Source of the DNA: Sediminibacillus dalangtanensis
Lineage (GTDB): Bacteria > Bacillota > Bacilli > Bacillales > Amphibacillaceae
Assembly (NCBI RefSeq): GCF_017792025.1
Contig: NZ_CP046956.1
Coordinates: 2,108,001 to 2,172,000 of the forward strand
Reading direction: 5' to 3'
DNA: 64,000 nucleotides
Under the pieces are notes generated by a model that ran no database searches, had not been told where the DNA came from, and saw only the letters and a program-made list of their open reading frames with translations. A program made the position numbers and the translations under genes. Below are positions 63,226 through 64,000 of the stretch, piece by piece. Numbering within the stretch: position 1 is the first letter of the stretch; each line of letters starts with the position of its first letter.

Positions 63226-64000
63226 TTATTCCACCGTGTTTTTCAGCGACTTATCTCTTTCATGTCTGGTGATTGCCAGCTGAATTAGTTGATCAATTAA
63301 ATCCGGATAAGACAATCCGCTTACTCCCCAAAGCTGCGGATACATACTGATCTTCGTAAAGCCGGGCAGTGTATTCACCTCATTCAAGACTAACGAACCA
63401 TCTTGTTTCAGAAAAAAGTCGACTCTTGCCAGTCCCTCACATTCAAGCACGCGGAAAGCTTGAATCGCGGTATCTTGAATATTTCTTATCTCTTCATCGG
63501 ATAGTTGCGCAGGTATCTCGAGCACGGCTCCATTTTCATCAATATATTTCGTTTCATAGGAATAAAAATCCCCTTGCGGAAGGATTTCACCCGGGAGCGA
63601 AGCCTTTGGTTCCTCATTACCTAAGACGGCACATTCTACTTCGCGCCCCTCCACGCTTTCTTCAATCAATACTTTATGGTCGTAAAGGAACGCCATTTCG
63701 ATTGCTTTTCGGAAAGCTGCTTCATCGTTCACCTTGCTAACGCCTACAGAAGACCCCTGGCTGGCAGGTTTTATAAAGACAGGCAGCCCCAACTGTTCTT
63801 TTACATCGGCAAAAGATACTGTTTCTTTTTGATGTTTTTTCAACGTTACGGACTTTGCTACTTCGATACCTGCCTGCTGCAATAATTTTTTCGTTATATC
63901 TTTGTCCATACATACCGCCGAACCCAGCACATTTGATCCGACATACGGCAGATTCGCCAGACGCATCATACCCTGAATGCTGCCATCTTCGCCTAGCGTT
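63226..64000 (-). CDS. ddl: D-alanine--D-alanine ligase, 5' end outside the window
   Basis: Makes the D-Ala-D-Ala dipeptide of peptidoglycan. The visible 258 codons cover the ATP-grasp domains: GMMRLANLPYVGS, FIKPASQGSSVGVSKV, LIEESVEGREVECAVLG, and the metal-site end VDFFLKQDGSLVLNEVNTLPG. The frame is open to the window edge (TLGEDGSIQG), so the ATG at 63969 is not the start. The missing N-terminus should be ~100 residues. Confidence 0.95.
   Translation of the reverse strand, partial: TLGEDGSIQGMMRLANLPYVGSNVLGSAVCMDKDITKKLLQQAGIEVAKSVTLKKHQKETVSFADVKEQLGLPVFIKPASQGSSVGVSKVNDEAAFRKAIEMAFLYDHKVLIEESVEGREVECAVLGNEEPKASLPGEILPQGDFYSYETKYIDENGAVLEIPAQLSDEEIRNIQDTAIQAFRVLECEGLARVDFFLKQDGSLVLNEVNTLPGFTKISMYPQLWGVSGLSYPDLIDQLIQLAITRHERDKSLKNTVE

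Overview
The window is chromosomal DNA of an endospore-forming, Gram-positive member of the Bacillaceae. The evidence is sporulation genes in the Bacillus subtilis order (spmAB, dacB, spoVA, spoIIA-sigF, dacF, spoIIM), strong AGGAGG ribosome sites, frequent GTG/TTG starts, and near-full-length matches to B. subtilis proteins such as ResABC, SigF, Fur, NamA and XerD. The genus cannot be fixed from sequence alone. I see no rRNA, tRNA, CRISPR array, insertion sequence or prophage.

1-38.4 kb is conserved backbone, mostly on the minus strand. In window order it holds cytochrome c biogenesis (resCBA), rluB, spore maturation (spmAB, dacB), sodF, ypuI, the condensin partners scpAB, ribT, a small M50-type membrane protease, ppiB, lysA, a reduced spoVA operon (A, B, Ea and F only), the forespore switch sigF-spoIIAB-spoIIAA with dacF, nucleoside salvage (pdp, pupG, drm), xerD, yqzK, fur, spoIIM, yqxK and nudF. 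The yqkF-yqkE-yqkB, yqjQ-yqjP-yqjN, yqiK, namA, rnz and dinB cluster follows. Regulatory sites that can be read directly include two perfect Per boxes and a consensus sigma-A promoter at fur, a sigma-H promoter at spoIIA, a sigma-G promoter at spoVA, a sigma-B promoter before a 45-residue Cys-rich protein, and a LexA palindrome at dinB.

38.6-39.8 kb carries a mifM-misCB (yidC2) pair. MifM is a translation-arrest sensor of membrane insertion in B. subtilis. Here its coding region contains a 10-bp stem that hides the misCB ribosome site, the arrest motif has diverged, and the reading frame continues past the misCB start. A 240-bp dispersed repeat begins right after misCB, and a second copy lies at 60.4 kb.

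40.5-60 kb is accessory: a lone betaine-type binding lipoprotein, an MFS exporter overlapping an AraC regulator tail to tail, and many single-domain detoxification or modification enzymes (VOC, AHSA1, GNAT, DinB, carboxylesterase, beta-lactamase-like). It also has an ECF sigma/anti-sigma pair, a 652-residue aconitase and an orphan ArsR with three matching operators. Decay is visible here: a glycerophosphodiesterase with three frameshifts and a probably lost start codon, a frameshifted alpha/beta hydrolase (61.7-62.5 kb), an AraC gene with an early amber codon, and a remnant next to an ArsR operator. The window ends with coaA, a DinB-family gene and the start of ddl.
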